Source of the DNA: CALAED01 sp937891035 | GTDB taxonomy: Bacteria > Actinomycetota > Actinomycetes > Streptosporangiales > Streptosporangiaceae | Reading direction: 5' to 3' | NCBI GenBank assembly: GCA_035642125.1 | Contig: DASQSZ010000390.1 | Location: 1-8,700, forward strand | Length of the DNA stretch: 8,700 nucleotides | Part shown: positions 5,051 through 8,700 of the stretch, one piece after another | Numbering within the stretch: the stretch's first letter is position 1 | Layout: each line of letters opens with the position of its first letter | Notes under the pieces: generated by a model | The model's input: the letters and a program-made list of their open reading frames with translations, nothing else | The model's database searches: none | What the model was told of the DNA's origin: nothing | Position numbers and translations under genes: made by a program

Positions 5051-5686
5051 ATGCGCTCTCGCCCGGCCCGCGGCTCCCGTCCCCCCGTACGGCTGATCTC
5101 CTACTCGCGCCCCGCATCCGGCGCCGCCGGCGGCGGACGGACCGCGGCCGCCACAGGCCCTGCCCCGTTTCGACATCCCCCATCCGATGCCGGGCCCGCA
5201 CTGACGCCGAGCCCGTCGCCACCACCGCCAGGTCCGCCCCACTCGGGACCGTCCTCGTGGAGACCGCCGCTGCGCGCCGTGCCCGCGGGCGAGGGAGGCC
5301 GGGAGGATGGACTCATGGTCGCCGCGACGGCGGCCGCGCGGGCGTGCGCCGAGGTGATCGCGGGCGCCCGGCCGCTGCATCACCTGGCGGGGCGGACGAC
5401 GCCCGAGGTGTACGACCGGCTCGGTAGGACGCTGCCGACGGCGAGGCCGGTGACCGGGCGGCACACGAACCGGACGCTCCGCGTCACCGTGCCGTTGGTC
5501 CAAGTACCCCTGCCGGGCGTGGCCGAGGTATCCGCCGTCGTGTTCGTCGGCGGCCACGCCCACGCACTCGCGTTACGGCTGGAGCTGAGGCGGGGCCGCT
5601 GGCGGTGCGCCGCCGTGGAGACGACGCTCTCGCCCCGGCGGCTGCGCGGCGATCACCGCGTCCACCGGCCGGGAACCGCGGCCTGA
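5051..5686 (+). CDS. Rv3235-family protein (DUF6459-like), function unknown
   Basis: Small actinobacterial protein of unknown role, 211 residues. The N-terminal half (1-88) is low-complexity and Pro/Gly/Ser-rich, with PPVRLISYSRP (11-21) near the start and PSPSPPPPGPP (53-63). The conserved half (about 89-195) reads AARACAEVIAGARPLHHLAG (95-114), then RTTPEVYDRLGR (115-126), VPLPGVAEVSAVVF (152-165) and LALRLELRRGRWRCAAVET (173-191). This pattern matches, from memory, the Rv3235 family found near secA1 in mycobacteria and many actinomycetes; secA is the convergent neighbour here. I start at ATG 5051 because GGAGG (5041-5045) lies 5 bases before it. An in-frame frame extends upstream to 4964 without support, and Met89 (5315) would yield only the conserved domain. 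No signal peptide or membrane segment is visible. Leu175 is a TTA codon, rare in such genomes. Confidence 0.8.
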   Translation: MRSRPARGSRPPVRLISYSRPASGAAGGGRTAAATGPAPFRHPPSDAGPALTPSPSPPPPGPPHSGPSSWRPPLRAVPAGEGGREDGLMVAATAAARACAEVIAGARPLHHLAGRTTPEVYDRLGRTLPTARPVTGRHTNRTLRVTVPLVQVPLPGVAEVSAVVFVGGHAHALALRLELRRGRWRCAAVETTLSPRRLRGDHRVHRPGTAA

Positions 5687-5721
5687 CCACCACGATCGCA
5701 ACCACCCGGGCCAAAATGGCG

Positions 5722-5755
5722 GACGGCCTTCCCAGGGCGCCCTGGGAAGGCCGTC
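5722..5755. terminator. Bidirectional terminator between convergent Rv3235-family gene and secA
   Basis: A perfect 34-bp palindrome: two 17-base arms, GACGGCCTTCCCAGGGC and its reverse complement, with no spacer; in RNA the central few bases form the loop. It starts 36 bases after the plus-strand stop and lies 26 bases beyond the secA stop. On the minus strand CCGCCATTTTGG follows, giving a short U-run; on the plus strand TCCTTAGT follows. It can serve both converging transcripts. Confidence 0.88.
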
Positions 5756-5780
5756 TCCTTAGTGGACTATCGCGCCCGGA

Positions 5781-8648
<2,868 letters not shown>

Positions 8649-8700
8649 TCTCGAGAGCTCCTCGCAGATCGTGGGTCACCGCGAATCATGGCGGCGCACA
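8649..8700 (-). promoter_or_regulatory. secA leader with ribosome binding site
   Basis: On the minus strand, GAGGAG at 8658-8663 is the likely ribosome site, 9 bases before the GTG. A 10-bp palindrome CTCTCGAGAG (8648-8657) fills the spacer and reaches the first base of the start codon. Nothing else is identifiable. In relatives a ribosome-hibernation factor gene often lies upstream, but only 52 bases are present and no gene end can be assigned. Confidence 0.5.

Noticed and set aside
4867..5427. Small plus-strand frames beginning inside or just after the long hairpin (4867-5427, 4878-5096)
   Set aside because: No ribosome site precedes their starts, their products match nothing I recognise, and they run out of frame into the better supported gene at 5051.

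Overview
The window comes from a high-GC Gram-positive chromosome, almost certainly an actinomycete. Four things point there: strong G/C bias at third codon positions, a housekeeping SecA with an actinobacterial N-terminus and a GTG start, a neighbouring Rv3235-family gene, and DasR-type operators. The order Streptosporangiales is a reasonable guess, but the sequence alone does not prove it.

The left half (1-4817) is an N-acetylglucosamine (GlcNAc) uptake and catabolism locus built as two divergent transcription units. On the minus strand, nagA (1037-2365) is followed by a sugar-isomerase (SIS) type glucosamine-6-phosphate deaminase, NagB-II, which overlaps nagA by four bases (ATGA) and runs off the left edge. 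On the plus strand, a DasR-like GntR/UTRA regulator (2616-3368) is followed 18 bases later by a PTS EIIC permease of the glucose/GlcNAc family (3387-4817). The 250-base gap between the units carries two copies of a 22-bp DasR-responsive-element-like operator, one facing each unit. The plus-strand copy lies over the -10 of a TTGACA promoter.

The inferred pathway is as follows. EIIC, with EIIB and EIIA encoded elsewhere, imports GlcNAc as GlcNAc-6-phosphate. NagA deacetylates it to glucosamine-6-phosphate, and NagB-II converts that to fructose-6-phosphate and ammonia. Glucosamine-6-phosphate is the known effector of DasR in Streptomyces, so the locus would sense its own intermediate.

The middle (4818-5050) has no convincing gene but is rich in inverted repeats: a 52-base long hairpin and a nested stem-loop ending at the ribosome binding site of the next gene. 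Then comes an Rv3235-family protein of unknown function (5051-5686), a perfect 34-bp palindrome acting as a probable bidirectional terminator (5722-5755), and convergent secA (5781-8648, minus), complete to its zinc-binding tail. The last 52 bases are the secA leader.

The gene content is largely familiar. The most interesting points are the doubled operator geometry, low-complexity insertions in two consecutive Nag enzymes, the two structured intergenic elements, and a rare TTA codon in the Rv3235-family gene. I see no phage, IS, CRISPR, tRNA or rRNA signal.
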